33,382 bases of DNA from Aurantimonas coralicida (GTDB taxonomy: Bacteria; Pseudomonadota; Alphaproteobacteria; Rhizobiales; Rhizobiaceae), in the NCBI GenBank assembly GCA_011050685.1, contig DRFF01000072.1, positions 1 to 33,382 of the forward strand, read 5' to 3'. This document shows positions 16,441 through 25,068 of the stretch, one piece after another. A program made the translations under genes and the position numbers. Each line of letters begins with the position of its first letter. Position 1 is the stretch's first letter. The notes under the pieces were generated by a model. That model had not been told where the DNA came from. It saw only the letters and a list, made by a program, of their open reading frames with translations, and did no database searches.

Positions 16441-17636
16441 TGAGAGCCTGGTTTTTCAGCGAGAATGCCTATCCCGACCTGCCGCCGGAGAGCGAATACA
16501 GTTCGATACGCGTCACATTGCCCAGCCGGCACTACGATCCCAAACGCGGTGCCGAACTTTACGATCGCTATATCGCGGAATGGCTGACCGCGGAGGAAGA
16601 AGGTCTGGATATCATGCTCAACGAGCATCACCAGACCCCGACCTGCGTCGATCCGGCCGCGCCCCTTGTGTTGGCGGCGTTGGCGCGGCTGACGTCGAAG
16701 GCGCGGCTCTTATTGCTGGGTAATCCGATCGCCAATCGCCGCGACCCGATCCGGGTGGCCGAGGAAATGGCGCTCGCCGACATCCTCTCGCATGGTCGGC
16801 TGGAGGTCGGTTTCGTGCGCGGCGTGCCTTACGAACTCGCTGCCGCCAATAGCAACCCGGTGCGCACCAACGAGCGCCATGCCGAGGCGCTGGATCTGAT
16901 CATCAAGGCATGGACCAGCCATGATGGCCCGTTCAGCCACGAAGGCCGGTTCTTTCATCACCGCAACGTCAACATCTGGCCGCGGCCGTATCAGGACCCG
17001 CATCCGCCGGTCTGGGTCAGCGCCACGAGCCCGGGTGGGGCAGAGCGGGTCGGCGGCCAAGGCTTCGTTCAGGCAACCTTCCTGACCGGCTTCGGCGGAA
17101 CCCCGCGGGTTTTCGAATCCTATCGCAAAGGCTGGCGCCAGGCCGACCGCGGCGACAACGTGCCGATCAACCGGTTGGCCTACGCGCCGCTGATCTACAC
17201 AGCCGACAGTGAGGCACGGGCTTTGGCGGGGGCCGAGCAGTTGCTGTGGTATCTGAAGGCAAACAAGGTTCCGCTGCACTACAAGAATCCGCCCGGCTAC
17301 GTACCGGTCGACGTCAATGTGAAGTTCTTGCGCGGCGCCATGCCCCAACTCGCCGCCTCGATCAAAGACCTGACGGTCGAGAAAGCGATCGCTGCGGGCA
17401 TCATGTTCGCTGGCACCCCGGATCAGGTCTTCGAGCAGGTGAAACGTTTCTACGAGCAGGTTGGCGGCTTCGGACAAATGCTGCTGATGGGGCAAGCCGG
17501 TTTCCTGAACCATGAGGACACGGTGCACGGAATCCAGATGTTCGGGCGGGAGGTCTATCCCCGGCTCAAGGAAGAGTATCCCGACGACGCCCTGTCGGGG
17601 ATGGAACACATGCAACAGGCCGCAGCCGCCGAGTGA
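16440..17636 (+). CDS. Luciferase-like (LLM class) flavin-dependent monooxygenase
   Basis: The 398-residue protein belongs to the bacterial luciferase/SsuD/RutA superfamily, which uses reduced FMN supplied by a separate reductase and O2 to oxidise a substrate. The TIM-barrel marks are the ADILSHGRLEVGFVRG segment, NEHHQTP in an early strand, the GTPDQVFEQV segment near the C-terminus and WVSATSPGGAE. Families with this fold open uracil (RutA) and other N-heterocyclic rings. It is coupled to the upstream hydrolase and followed by an ABC importer and an isochorismatase-type amidase, which favours ring cleavage of a nitrogen compound over desulfonation. The flavin reductase at 10412 is a plausible partner. 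The substrate is unknown. Confidence 0.9.
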   Translation: MRAWFFSENAYPDLPPESEYSSIRVTLPSRHYDPKRGAELYDRYIAEWLTAEEEGLDIMLNEHHQTPTCVDPAAPLVLAALARLTSKARLLLLGNPIANRRDPIRVAEEMALADILSHGRLEVGFVRGVPYELAAANSNPVRTNERHAEALDLIIKAWTSHDGPFSHEGRFFHHRNVNIWPRPYQDPHPPVWVSATSPGGAERVGGQGFVQATFLTGFGGTPRVFESYRKGWRQADRGDNVPINRLAYAPLIYTADSEARALAGAEQLLWYLKANKVPLHYKNPPGYVPVDVNVKFLRGAMPQLAASIKDLTVEKAIAAGIMFAGTPDQVFEQVKRFYEQVGGFGQMLLMGQAGFLNHEDTVHGIQMFGREVYPRLKEEYPDDALSGMEHMQQAAAAE

Positions 17637-17680
17637 GGTGGCAGGCGGAACAGTGCAAGAATCAACGGGAGGAAAAAAAC

Positions 17681-18661
17681 ATGAAGATCAGGAATGCTAT
17701 CCCCGCCGCCCTCGGCGTGGCGATCATCGGGCTGACCGCCTTTACGGCCCAGGCGGCGGAAAAATGGCGGCACGGCGTCGTCGATGCGAAGGGCGATGCC
17801 GGCATTTCGTTTATGCCGACCAAATACGATGAGGAGTTCGGCATCGATATCGAGATGATGCAATTCTCCAGCAGCACGGTTCCCGTGAAGGCGCTCCTCG
17901 CCGGCGAGATCGACAGCTACGCCACGACGCCGCTGACAGGCATCGCCGCCATGGCTCAGGGCGCCGGCCTGAAATTCGTCGGCTGCGACTGGCCGGGCAT
18001 GACCTACGACGTCTATGGGGCCGGCACCCTCAATTCGCTCGCCGACCTGAGGGGCAAGACCGTTGGCATTTCCGGCCCGGGCGGGGCGCCCGATCTGTTC
18101 GCGCGGGAGGCTCTGCGTTCGGCGGGTGTCGACCCGTCCGAGGTCACCTTCGCCAATGCTGGCGGTGGCGGGGATCGTTTCAAGGCGCTGGTCGCCGGTG
18201 TTGTGGACGCCACCGCCACGTCGAGCGAGTACGAGCCCGAAGCCGAGAAACGTGGCCTCAAGATACTGGCTCGCGCACCTGAAGCGACGCCCAACCTGCT
18301 GCGGATCTGCATCGTGACGACCGACAAGGTCATCGCGGAGAAGCACGACCAGCTGGTCGGCTTCCTCGCGGCGCAGATGAAGGGCTACCAGTATGCGATG
18401 GACCATCCAGAGGAGACCTACACACTGGCCCAGGAAATTGCGGGCCTGTCGCCCGATGATGGTGGCCCGAAGTTCATTTTCGAAGAGGCGGTCAAATACA
18501 ACGCGGTGACGCCGGACCTCGCGATCCAGACCGAGAAGTTGCAGTGGAACGCCGACATGCTGCAGCGAAACGGCCGGATCGATAGCAAGGTCGACATCGC
18601 CAAATTCGTGGACGACGGGCCGCGCCAGGAAGCGCTGAAGATGGTCGAAGCGAAGAAGTAG
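17681..18661 (+). CDS. ABC transporter periplasmic binding protein (NMT1/SsuA type)
   Basis: The 326-residue binding protein has a clear Sec signal peptide (MKIRNAIPAALGVAIIGLTA and onward) with a likely cut after AQA at residue 25. The mature part shows the NMT1/THI5-like fold: TKYDEEFGIDIEMM, then LLAGEIDSYATTPL and DLRGKTVGISGPGG. It captures the substrate for the permease and ATPase downstream. The ATG at 17681 is chosen because GGGAGGA stands 8 bases upstream and the longer frame would bury the signal. It lies 44 bp after the monooxygenase gene and is followed by a hairpin that may raise its expression relative to the rest. Confidence 0.9.
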   Translation: MKIRNAIPAALGVAIIGLTAFTAQAAEKWRHGVVDAKGDAGISFMPTKYDEEFGIDIEMMQFSSSTVPVKALLAGEIDSYATTPLTGIAAMAQGAGLKFVGCDWPGMTYDVYGAGTLNSLADLRGKTVGISGPGGAPDLFAREALRSAGVDPSEVTFANAGGGGDRFKALVAGVVDATATSSEYEPEAEKRGLKILARAPEATPNLLRICIVTTDKVIAEKHDQLVGFLAAQMKGYQYAMDHPEETYTLAQEIAGLSPDDGGPKFIFEEAVKYNAVTPDLAIQTEKLQWNADMLQRNGRIDSKVDIAKFVDDGPRQEALKMVEAKK

Positions 18662-18667
18662 CAGGGC

Positions 18668-18699
18668 CGGGCCTGAGGCGCACCGCGCTCTCAGGCCCG
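18668..18699 (+). terminator. Intercistronic hairpin after the binding-protein gene
   Basis: CGGGCCTGAG (18668-18677) pairs perfectly with CTCAGGCCCG (18690-18699) around a 12-base loop. No T run follows, so it is more likely an mRNA-stabilising or partial attenuating structure than a strong terminator. That would favour excess binding protein over ATPase and permease, as is common in ABC operons. Confidence 0.6.
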
Positions 18700-18778
18700 C
18701 AATCTTGCGAAAACGAAACCATCGATTGGCAGCGGGTCGACGTCTCGATCACGCTGTCTAGCCGTCAAAGCGATCACG

Positions 18779-19573
18779 ATGTCACATGTCGAACTAAGTA
18801 ACGTCTCCAAAGTTTTCGGCCTGAAGGTAAAGGGCGCCCAGCGTTTCACCAAAGCGCTGGACAGCCTTTCCTTCTCGGTCGACCAGGGCGAGGTGGTGGC
18901 GCTTGCGGGTCCGAGCGGCTGCGGCAAGACGACGGCGCTTCGCATCATTATGGGGCTGGAATCGGCGAGTTCCGGGACGGTGAGCGTCGCCGGAAACATC
19001 GTCTCAGGCTGCGGCCTCGACCGTGGTATGGTGTTCCAGCATGCGGAGTTGCTGCCGTGGCGAAGTGCGGCCGACAACATCCGTTTTGGGCTGGAAATCA
19101 AGAACCTGTCGGACAGCGAGGTCAATGAGCGCGTGGAACGCTATCTCGATCTCGTCGGATTGGTGCATGCCCGGGACCACCGCCCGCATCAACTCTCAGG
19201 CGGCATGAAACAGCGGGTCGGCATCGCCCGTGCGCTGGCCATCGATCCGGAGGTTCTGTTGATGGACGAACCGTTCGGTGCCCTCGATTCGCAAACACGC
19301 GAAACGTTGCAGATGGAGCTTCTCGATATCCACCGCCGCACCGGCAAGACCATCGTCTTCGTTACCCACGATCTCGACGAAGCGGTGCTGCTGGCCGACC
19401 GTGTGGTCGTGCTCGTCGGTGGCCAGTTGCGCGAGATCATTCCGATCGAGCTCGATCGGCCGCGGACTGACATGCGTGTAATCCGGACAGCCCATGAATT
19501 CGTGACCAAACGCGCGATGATCTGGGAAGCCCTTCATGACACCGCCGTACCGCGGCAGCCGCTGCGGGCGTAG
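18779..19573 (+). CDS. ABC transporter ATPase (SsuB/TauB type)
   Basis: This 264-residue nucleotide-binding subunit couples ATP hydrolysis to import. Walker A is GPSGCGKT (44-51), the signature is LSGGMKQR (139-146), Walker B is LLMDEP (160-165), and the switch histidine lies in FVTHDLDEA. The sequence groups with the nitrate/sulfonate/taurine importers, matching the binding protein and permease on either side. The ribosome site is weak; the ATG at 18779 is the first plausible start. Its stop is 9 bp before the permease start. Confidence 0.93.
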   Translation: MSHVELSNVSKVFGLKVKGAQRFTKALDSLSFSVDQGEVVALAGPSGCGKTTALRIIMGLESASSGTVSVAGNIVSGCGLDRGMVFQHAELLPWRSAADNIRFGLEIKNLSDSEVNERVERYLDLVGLVHARDHRPHQLSGGMKQRVGIARALAIDPEVLLMDEPFGALDSQTRETLQMELLDIHRRTGKTIVFVTHDLDEAVLLADRVVVLVGGQLREIIPIELDRPRTDMRVIRTAHEFVTKRAMIWEALHDTAVPRQPLRA

Positions 19574-19582
19574 GAGAGGACG

Positions 19583-20425
19583 ATGACGATTACAGCTGAA
19601 GATACGCAACCGAAGCCGGTCGAGGCCGAGATGGTCGCGATGACGGAATCGTCATGGCAGATGCCCAACTGGTCGATCACTCTCCTGTCGCTGATCCTGG
19701 TGATCGGCTTGTGGCAATTGATGGCGCCGTTCATCGATCCGCTGTTCGGCTCCTACCCCTCGCAGATCTTGTCGTCCTTCGTCGTGATGATGAAGAGCGG
19801 CGTCCTGCCGAAAGCTTTCCTGACCAGCATCCAGCCATTCTTCGCCGGATACTTTCTGGCCGCCGTGATCGGTATTCCCATGGGTCTGTTGCTGGGCCGC
19901 TCCCGCATTCTGGAAGCGGCATTCGGCATCTACATCATGGCTGGCTACGCGACGCCGTTGATCGCCCTGGTGCCGCTGTTGATGGTCTGGTTCGGTCTCG
20001 GTTTCATGGTCAAGATGGTGATCGTCTTCCTGCTCGCCTTCTTTCCGATCTGCATCAACACCTGGGTCGGGGTGAAGGCGGTGCCGAAGAGCCTCATCGA
20101 GGTCGGCACGGCCTTCTGCGCCTCGCAGGGGCGGATCATGCGCCAGATCGTGCTGCCGGCCGTGCTGCCCTACATCATGGCGGGCCTGCGGCTGGCGATC
20201 GGCAAGGCTGTCATCGCCATGATCATCGCCGAGTTCCTGACCGCCATCTCCGGTCTTGGTGGCATCATCATCAGTGCCGCGAACAGCTTTCGGACGGCCG
20301 AGATGTTCGTGCCGATCATCGTCGTCATGATCTTTGCCGTGTTGATGGACCGGTTGGTCGCCTGGCTCGAGCGCAAAGTGGCGCCGTGGCAGAGCGAAAT
20401 CGCCGGGGAACACGGCAATGGCTGA
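19583..20425 (+). CDS. ABC transporter permease (SsuC/TauC type)
   Basis: The 280-residue membrane protein has about six hydrophobic segments and a BPD_transp_1 domain. The coupling-helix EAA-like region is VGTAFCASQGRIMRQIVLPA near residue 175. The ATG at 19583 follows GGAGAGGACG. Together with the neighbouring ATPase and binding protein it makes one complete importer. Eight bases overlap the amidase gene that follows, so the transporter is coexpressed with the catabolic enzymes and probably imports their substrate. Confidence 0.93.
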   Translation: MTITAEDTQPKPVEAEMVAMTESSWQMPNWSITLLSLILVIGLWQLMAPFIDPLFGSYPSQILSSFVVMMKSGVLPKAFLTSIQPFFAGYFLAAVIGIPMGLLLGRSRILEAAFGIYIMAGYATPLIALVPLLMVWFGLGFMVKMVIVFLLAFFPICINTWVGVKAVPKSLIEVGTAFCASQGRIMRQIVLPAVLPYIMAGLRLAIGKAVIAMIIAEFLTAISGLGGIIISAANSFRTAEMFVPIIVVMIFAVLMDRLVAWLERKVAPWQSEIAGEHGNG

Positions 20426-21182
20426 CCAAGCCACGGGCGATCGGCCTCGCGTCTGGGATCGCTATCTGACGGATCGTGACAAGGAGATCGTCTCCCTGGC
20501 CGGCTACGGTGCTCGGCAGGGTTTCGGCAAGCGGCCCGCTCTCCTCGTCGTCGACGTAAACTATGCCTTTTGCGGCGACCGGCGCGAGCCCGTCGCCCAG
20601 TCGATCCTCCGATGGCGCCAGTCGGGCGGCGAGGAAGCCTGGGATGCGCTGCCGGTCCTGGCCACGACCCTCGAAGCGGCGCGCGAGCGCGGCGTCCCGG
20701 TGATCTACACCACGGGCATTCAGCGCGACGACAAATGGGACCGCGGTGGCTGGGCCTGGAAGAACCGGCGCAGCAACGAGCGACCCGCTCAAACCAATCT
20801 CGACGGCAACGAGATCATGCCGCAGATCGCGCCCGGCCCGCGGGACATCGTCATCCGCAAGCAGAAGCCGAGCGCCTTCCACGGCACCCATCTTCTCGAC
20901 TATCTGCTGCTGCTGCGTTGCGACAGCCTGATCGTGATGGGCACCGCGACGAGCGGCTGCGTTCGGGCGAGCGTCGTCGACGCATTCAGTTACAACCTGC
21001 GGGTCGCGGTGGTGGAGGATGGCTGCTTCGAGCGCTGCCAGGCCAGCCATGCGATCAACCTGTTCGATCTCCATGCCAAATACGCCGACGTGCTGCCGAG
21101 CTCCGACGTGCTGGCCTTCCTGGGGGGGCTCCCTGACGGCCTGTTCGAACTGCCGGCCGGTACCGCGCATGGCAAGGCCTGA
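20418..21182 (+). CDS. Isochorismatase-family amidohydrolase
   Basis: The 254-residue cysteine hydrolase belongs to the family of N-carbamoylsarcosine amidase, maleamate amidase and RutB. The triad is visible: D46 in LLVVDVNYAF, K148 in RKQKPSAF, and C181 in ATSGCVRAS. A cis-peptide-forming segment precedes the Cys. The N-terminal tail of about 35 residues is longer than in nicotinamidases, as in carbamoylsarcosine amidases. Reactions in this branch release ammonia or carbamate from open-chain amides. It starts inside the permease gene and ends 42 bp before the GMC gene. It probably acts after ring opening, freeing nitrogen. The exact amide is unknown. Confidence 0.9.
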   Translation: MADQATGDRPRVWDRYLTDRDKEIVSLAGYGARQGFGKRPALLVVDVNYAFCGDRREPVAQSILRWRQSGGEEAWDALPVLATTLEAARERGVPVIYTTGIQRDDKWDRGGWAWKNRRSNERPAQTNLDGNEIMPQIAPGPRDIVIRKQKPSAFHGTHLLDYLLLLRCDSLIVMGTATSGCVRASVVDAFSYNLRVAVVEDGCFERCQASHAINLFDLHAKYADVLPSSDVLAFLGGLPDGLFELPAGTAHGKA

Positions 21183-21224
21183 GCTGCCGCCGCGCGCCGA
21201 TCCGTCGGCACCCGGCTTCTGACG

Positions 21225-22874
21225 GTGGAAAGTCATCGCTTCGATTACGTCATCGTCGGCGCGGGCACGGCCGGCTGCGTCCTGGCCAACCGGCTGAGCG
21301 CCGACCCGGATGTGACCGTCGTTCTGATCGAGAGCGGCGGCCGCGACTGGAATCCGCTTTTGAGTATCCCGCTGGGGGTCGGCATGCTCTGGTCGCGGCG
21401 GTTGTACGACTGGGGATACGACAGCGAGCCGCAACCAGAACTTGGTGGGCGTCGTCTCGAAATGATGCGCGGCAAGGTTCTCGGCGGCTCCTCCTCGATC
21501 AATGCCATGTCCCATGTTCGCGGGCGTCCCGGCGACTTCGACCGCTGGGCCGCGCGCGGCTGTCCGGGCTGGTCGTTCGAAGAGGTTGCGGGCTATTTCG
21601 CCAGGAGCGAGCGCTGGGAAGGCGGGCGGACGAGCGCCTCCGCCGGCGCGCGTCGCGGGCACGACGGGCCGCTCGGAGTGATGGCGTCCACATCCGACGA
21701 TCCGCTATTTGATGCTTGGCTGTCAGCTGCCGCGGCGCTCGGCTACCCAGTCCTCGACGACTACAATCTTGGGGCGGTCGAAGGCTTCGGACGAAGCCAG
21801 TTCTCGATCGACAGAGGGCGACGGGCCAGTGCGTCTCGGGCTTTTCTGGAACCTGCCAGGCACCGGCCGAATTTGACGATTTGGACGCAAGCGACGGTCG
21901 ACAGCCTGATCCTCAAAGGGGATCGGGCGCTGGGCGTCGTTTGCAACCGCAAGGGCCGCGCGCGCAACGTCATCGCCGAGCGGGCCGTCGTTCTCTGCGC
22001 GGGAGCCTTTGGCACGCCGGCATTGCTCATGCGCTCCGGCATCGGCGACCCGGCCGAAATGCGACCCTACGACATTCCCGTCGTCGCGGACCGGCCTGCG
22101 GTCGGCAAGAATTTGCAGGACCATCCGGGCGTGGTCGTCGGCTATGGACGGCGCGAACCGGGCGCGTTCCGCCGCTCGATGCGCGCGGACCGCGTCGCGC
22201 TGAACATGCTGCGCGCTTTGGTGCTGGGGACCGGACCGGCGACGATCCTGCCGTCCGGGCTGCACGGTTTTGCCAGGCTCAGGCCGGAATCGGCCGTCCC
22301 CGACATACAGTTCATGTTCCGCGGCGCGCCGCGCGACGCGAGCCCATGGTTTCCTGCCGTCAGGCCCGCTTATCGCGACTCCTACGCGATCCGCCCGGTG
22401 CTGCTGAATCCGCGCTCGCGTGGCCATGTGCGCTTGGGCGGATCGGAGCCGGATGTCGCTCCCCGCATTGACCCGCGGCTGCTGAGCGATCCAGCCGATC
22501 TGGCCGATCTTCGCGAGGGCGTGCGATTGGCGCGCGATCTCGGCCGCCACGCGTCGCTCAGCGCCTTCCGGTCGGACGAGATAACTCCGGGCCGGTCGGT
22601 TCGCTCCGACGCCCAGATCGATGCGTTCATCCGCCGCAAGGCCGCCACTGCCCATCATCCTGCAGGAACCTGCCGGATGGGGGCCGATGACTCGGCCGTG
22701 GTGGATACGCGGCTGCGGGTGAACGGAATCGCGGGACTGCGGATAGCCGACGCCTCGGTGATGCCGGATCTCGTCTCCGGCAACATCAATGCGACGGTGA
22801 TGATGATTGCCGAGCGCTGTGCGGATTTTCTGTTGAAGCCCGAGTTGGATCGGATGCCAAATTTGCAGCGATGA
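21225..22874 (+). CDS. GMC-family FAD oxidoreductase
   Basis: The 549-residue flavoprotein belongs to the glucose-methanol-choline oxidoreductase family, which oxidises alcohols (sometimes aldehydes) with FAD. The ADP-binding motif VIVGAGTAGCVLANRLS is at the N-terminus. GMC signature 1 (GKVLGGSSSINAM) follows near residue 86, signature 2 (GAFGTPALLMRSGIG) near residue 260, and the C-terminal active site has HHPAGTCRMG and a second-position Asn in NINATVMM. The start is GTG 21225 without a clear ribosome site. As last gene of the operon it could oxidise an alcohol side chain or intermediate. HMF oxidase (HmfH) is a family relative that also occurs beside UbiD genes. Confidence 0.92.
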   Translation: MESHRFDYVIVGAGTAGCVLANRLSADPDVTVVLIESGGRDWNPLLSIPLGVGMLWSRRLYDWGYDSEPQPELGGRRLEMMRGKVLGGSSSINAMSHVRGRPGDFDRWAARGCPGWSFEEVAGYFARSERWEGGRTSASAGARRGHDGPLGVMASTSDDPLFDAWLSAAAALGYPVLDDYNLGAVEGFGRSQFSIDRGRRASASRAFLEPARHRPNLTIWTQATVDSLILKGDRALGVVCNRKGRARNVIAERAVVLCAGAFGTPALLMRSGIGDPAEMRPYDIPVVADRPAVGKNLQDHPGVVVGYGRREPGAFRRSMRADRVALNMLRALVLGTGPATILPSGLHGFARLRPESAVPDIQFMFRGAPRDASPWFPAVRPAYRDSYAIRPVLLNPRSRGHVRLGGSEPDVAPRIDPRLLSDPADLADLREGVRLARDLGRHASLSAFRSDEITPGRSVRSDAQIDAFIRRKAATAHHPAGTCRMGADDSAVVDTRLRVNGIAGLRIADASVMPDLVSGNINATVMMIAERCADFLLKPELDRMPNLQR

Positions 22875-22911
22875 GAGCGGGTGCCGGCAGGGCGTGTCGT
22901 CCGCTCCTTCG

Positions 22912-24012
22912 TCAGTGCGGGCGGCGAAACCGGTCGACTACACGGAAGACGAGCCCGGCTGACGTCATGACCAGAAACACCCGCATGATATGATGGGTGG
23001 CGACGAAGGCCACCTCGACGTGGAGGGCGAGCGCGATGAGACTGGTTTCGGTCAGGCCGCCGGGCGAATAGGCCAGCAGCAGGTCCAGCAGCGGCAGCCC
23101 ACTAAGTCGACTCAGTCCCAGCGAGAAGGCTAGGCTGATCACGATCAGGATCAGCGTCGACCCCACCGAGAAGCCGAGGATCCGCAGGATTTCCTGCAGC
23201 CGCGCGCCTGCGAAGCGGCAACCGAGCATCGTGCCGAGCACGAGCTGAGCCATTGCTACCAGCTCGTAGGGCGGGCGAAATTCCGTCACTCCGGACAGAT
23301 GTACGATCGCGCTCGCCAGCATCGGTCCCATCAGGTCCGGTGCCGGCAGTCGCATCCAGCGTCCCAGAGCAATGCCGACCAGTCCTGTCAGGACGAGCCA
23401 CAGCTCCACCGTCCAGCCGGCATCGACGATCGACAGTCCTGAGTTTGGCCGGGTCACGACCGATTGTCCGGTCACCAAGTGCAGCACAAAGGGCAGGGCG
23501 AAGACGATCAGCATGATCCGGCTGGAATGGACGAGCGCGATGATGCGGGGATCACCGCCCTTGGCTTGGCCGAGCGTGACCATTTCGATCAGGCCGCCTG
23601 GCATGCCCGCGAAATAGGCGGTCGGCAGATCGAATCCGGCAACCCAGTGGAAATAGGTGACACAGGCGGCCGCAGCCACGAACAGGAAAAGCACCAGCCC
23701 GAGCAGGCTCGGCAGCCAATCCGCCATCCCGGCGACCATTCCCGGCGTAAAGCCGGCACCCAGCAACACGCCCACGAGCATGGTCATGGGCGGCCGAACG
23801 ATTGATGGAGCCCTGACCGGCAGGCGCAGAAGCGAGGCCGCGAGACAGGCTGCCATCGGACCCAGCATCCACGGCAGGGGAAGCGAGAATTCCAGGAAGA
23901 TGATCGCGCCGACGAGGGCGACGACGAGGGCCAGAGCAAAACGCCCATACGGGAATTGGGAAGGCGACAGCGGCTCCAGGACCGACGAGAATCGTTTCAG
24001 AACAGGCAGCAT
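22912..24012 (-). CDS. AbrB-family inner-membrane protein
   Basis: The 366-residue protein has about ten hydrophobic segments in two repeated halves and belongs to the AbrB family (once annotated as ammonia monooxygenase). The repeat signature occurs twice, as FAGMPGGLIEM and LAYSPGGLTETSL, typical of this duplicated family. The function of such proteins is poorly defined, and transport is likely. It has no partner gene of its own and diverges from the hydrolase at 24185 across operator copy D, so it is probably an exporter or importer for the pathway. The start at 24012 has no outstanding ribosome site. Confidence 0.85.
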   Translation of the reverse strand: MLPVLKRFSSVLEPLSPSQFPYGRFALALVVALVGAIIFLEFSLPLPWMLGPMAACLAASLLRLPVRAPSIVRPPMTMLVGVLLGAGFTPGMVAGMADWLPSLLGLVLFLFVAAAACVTYFHWVAGFDLPTAYFAGMPGGLIEMVTLGQAKGGDPRIIALVHSSRIMLIVFALPFVLHLVTGQSVVTRPNSGLSIVDAGWTVELWLVLTGLVGIALGRWMRLPAPDLMGPMLASAIVHLSGVTEFRPPYELVAMAQLVLGTMLGCRFAGARLQEILRILGFSVGSTLILIVISLAFSLGLSRLSGLPLLDLLLAYSPGGLTETSLIALALHVEVAFVATHHIMRVFLVMTSAGLVFRVVDRFRRPH

Positions 24013-24091
24013 TCGCGACCCTTCCCGAGCTCGCGTCGCCGAGTGAGTCGCGACGCGCGACGCTCGTTCAGGCCGGCTGTGGATGGCACTT

Positions 24092-24112
24092 GATTATGTC
24101 ATACGTTAATAC
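24092..24112 (-). promoter_or_regulatory. Shared operator motif, copy D
   Basis: The minus strand reads GTATTAACGTATGACA, one mismatch in 16 from copy A. It lies in the 172-bp divergent region between the AbrB-family gene (start 24012) and the hydrolase (start 24185). TGTCATAC on the plus strand is at 24097-24104. Confidence 0.7.
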
Positions 24113-24184
24113 GATCATATGGAAGACCGGCGCAAGAGCGCGCGCAAGCCTGTTCAGACATCGACGATTCCGAAGGAAAAATAT

Positions 24185-25003
24185 ATGGCGGACGATCACG
24201 CGCAGCCGATCAGAGCGACTTCACGCGACGGGACCCACTTGGCCTATCGGCTGGTCGCCGGTGGCGGCGCCGGCCGCTGCGTCTTGATTCACTCCCTCGC
24301 CATGGACGGTTCCTTTTGGGACGGGGTGACGCCGCTGCTTGCCGATCATGGCGACGTTCTCGTCTATGACTGCCGTGGGCACGGCGCCTCCGACAAACCC
24401 GAGGGTCCCTATTCCGTCAGCCTGTTTGCCGACGATCTCGCCGATCTGTTCGACCACGTCGGATGGGAGAAGGTCGTCGTGTGCGGTGCGTCGATGGGCG
24501 GCTGTGTCGCGTTGGCTTTCGCCGAACGCTATCCCCGGCGCGTCGATGGCCTCGGCCTCTTCGATACCACCGCCTGGTACGGTGAGGACGCGCCGTCCGC
24601 CTGGGAGACGCGCGCGCAAAAAGCGCTCGAAGGCGGCATGGGCGCGCTTGTCGACTTCCAGAAGACTCGCTGGTTCAGCGATGCGTTCAGACAGGCCCAT
24701 CCGAAGAGCGTCGACGGCGCCATCGCCGTCTTCCTGCGCAACGACCCGAAGGCCTATGCCGCGACCTGCCGGATGCTCGGTGCGGCCGACGCGCGCGCCG
24801 CACTGTCAGGCTTTGACTTTCCCTGCCGGATCCTTGTTGGCGAGGAGGACTATGCAACCCCCGTGGCGATGGCCGAGGCAATGCATGCCGCAATTCCACG
24901 CTCCGAGCTGCGCGTGATCGAGAAGGCTCGGCACTTCACCCCCATCGAGCGACCCCTGGAGATTGCCGAGGCTATCGGCGCGCTTCTGTCGGCGACGCGA
25001 TAG
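24185..25003 (+). CDS. Alpha/beta hydrolase, enol-lactonase-like
   Basis: The 272-residue hydrolase resembles 3-oxoadipate enol-lactonase-type enzymes. The oxyanion segment is LIHSLAMDGSFWD, the nucleophile Ser103 is in CGASMGG, the acid lies in VGEEDYATP, and the catalytic His in EKARHFTPIERP. YDCRGHGASDKP is the usual post-strand loop. ATG 24185 is chosen because GAAGGAA lies about 8 bases upstream; the upstream ATG at 24119 would overlap the promoter and has no family similarity. It stands alone on the plus strand downstream of operator copy D. A role in ring-fission product or lactone hydrolysis is an inference. Confidence 0.87.
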   Translation: MADDHAQPIRATSRDGTHLAYRLVAGGGAGRCVLIHSLAMDGSFWDGVTPLLADHGDVLVYDCRGHGASDKPEGPYSVSLFADDLADLFDHVGWEKVVVCGASMGGCVALAFAERYPRRVDGLGLFDTTAWYGEDAPSAWETRAQKALEGGMGALVDFQKTRWFSDAFRQAHPKSVDGAIAVFLRNDPKAYAATCRMLGAADARAALSGFDFPCRILVGEEDYATPVAMAEAMHAAIPRSELRVIEKARHFTPIERPLEIAEAIGALLSATR

Positions 25004-25068
25004 CTTGCGCCTCAGCTAAGGCCTCTTTTCAGCGCCGCTTCCGAAACGGCAGTCGTTCCGCTCGGCGT

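Noticed and set aside
15634-21182. Canonical Rut pyrimidine pathway
   Set aside because: No RutC-, RutG- or RutF-like genes are adjacent, and an ABC importer and GMC enzyme are present instead. Only the monooxygenase and amidase classes agree.
20325-21662. Minus-strand frame of 445 codons opposite the amidase and GMC genes
   Set aside because: It crosses two confident plus-strand genes and shows no family features.
2472-22874. Furoate/HMF degradation (hmfABCDE with hmfFGH)
   Set aside because: UbiD, UbiX, Mo-hydroxylase and GMC are shared with it, but no furoyl-CoA ligase or 2-oxoglutaroyl-CoA hydrolase is seen, and the flavin monooxygenase and amidase would be unexplained.
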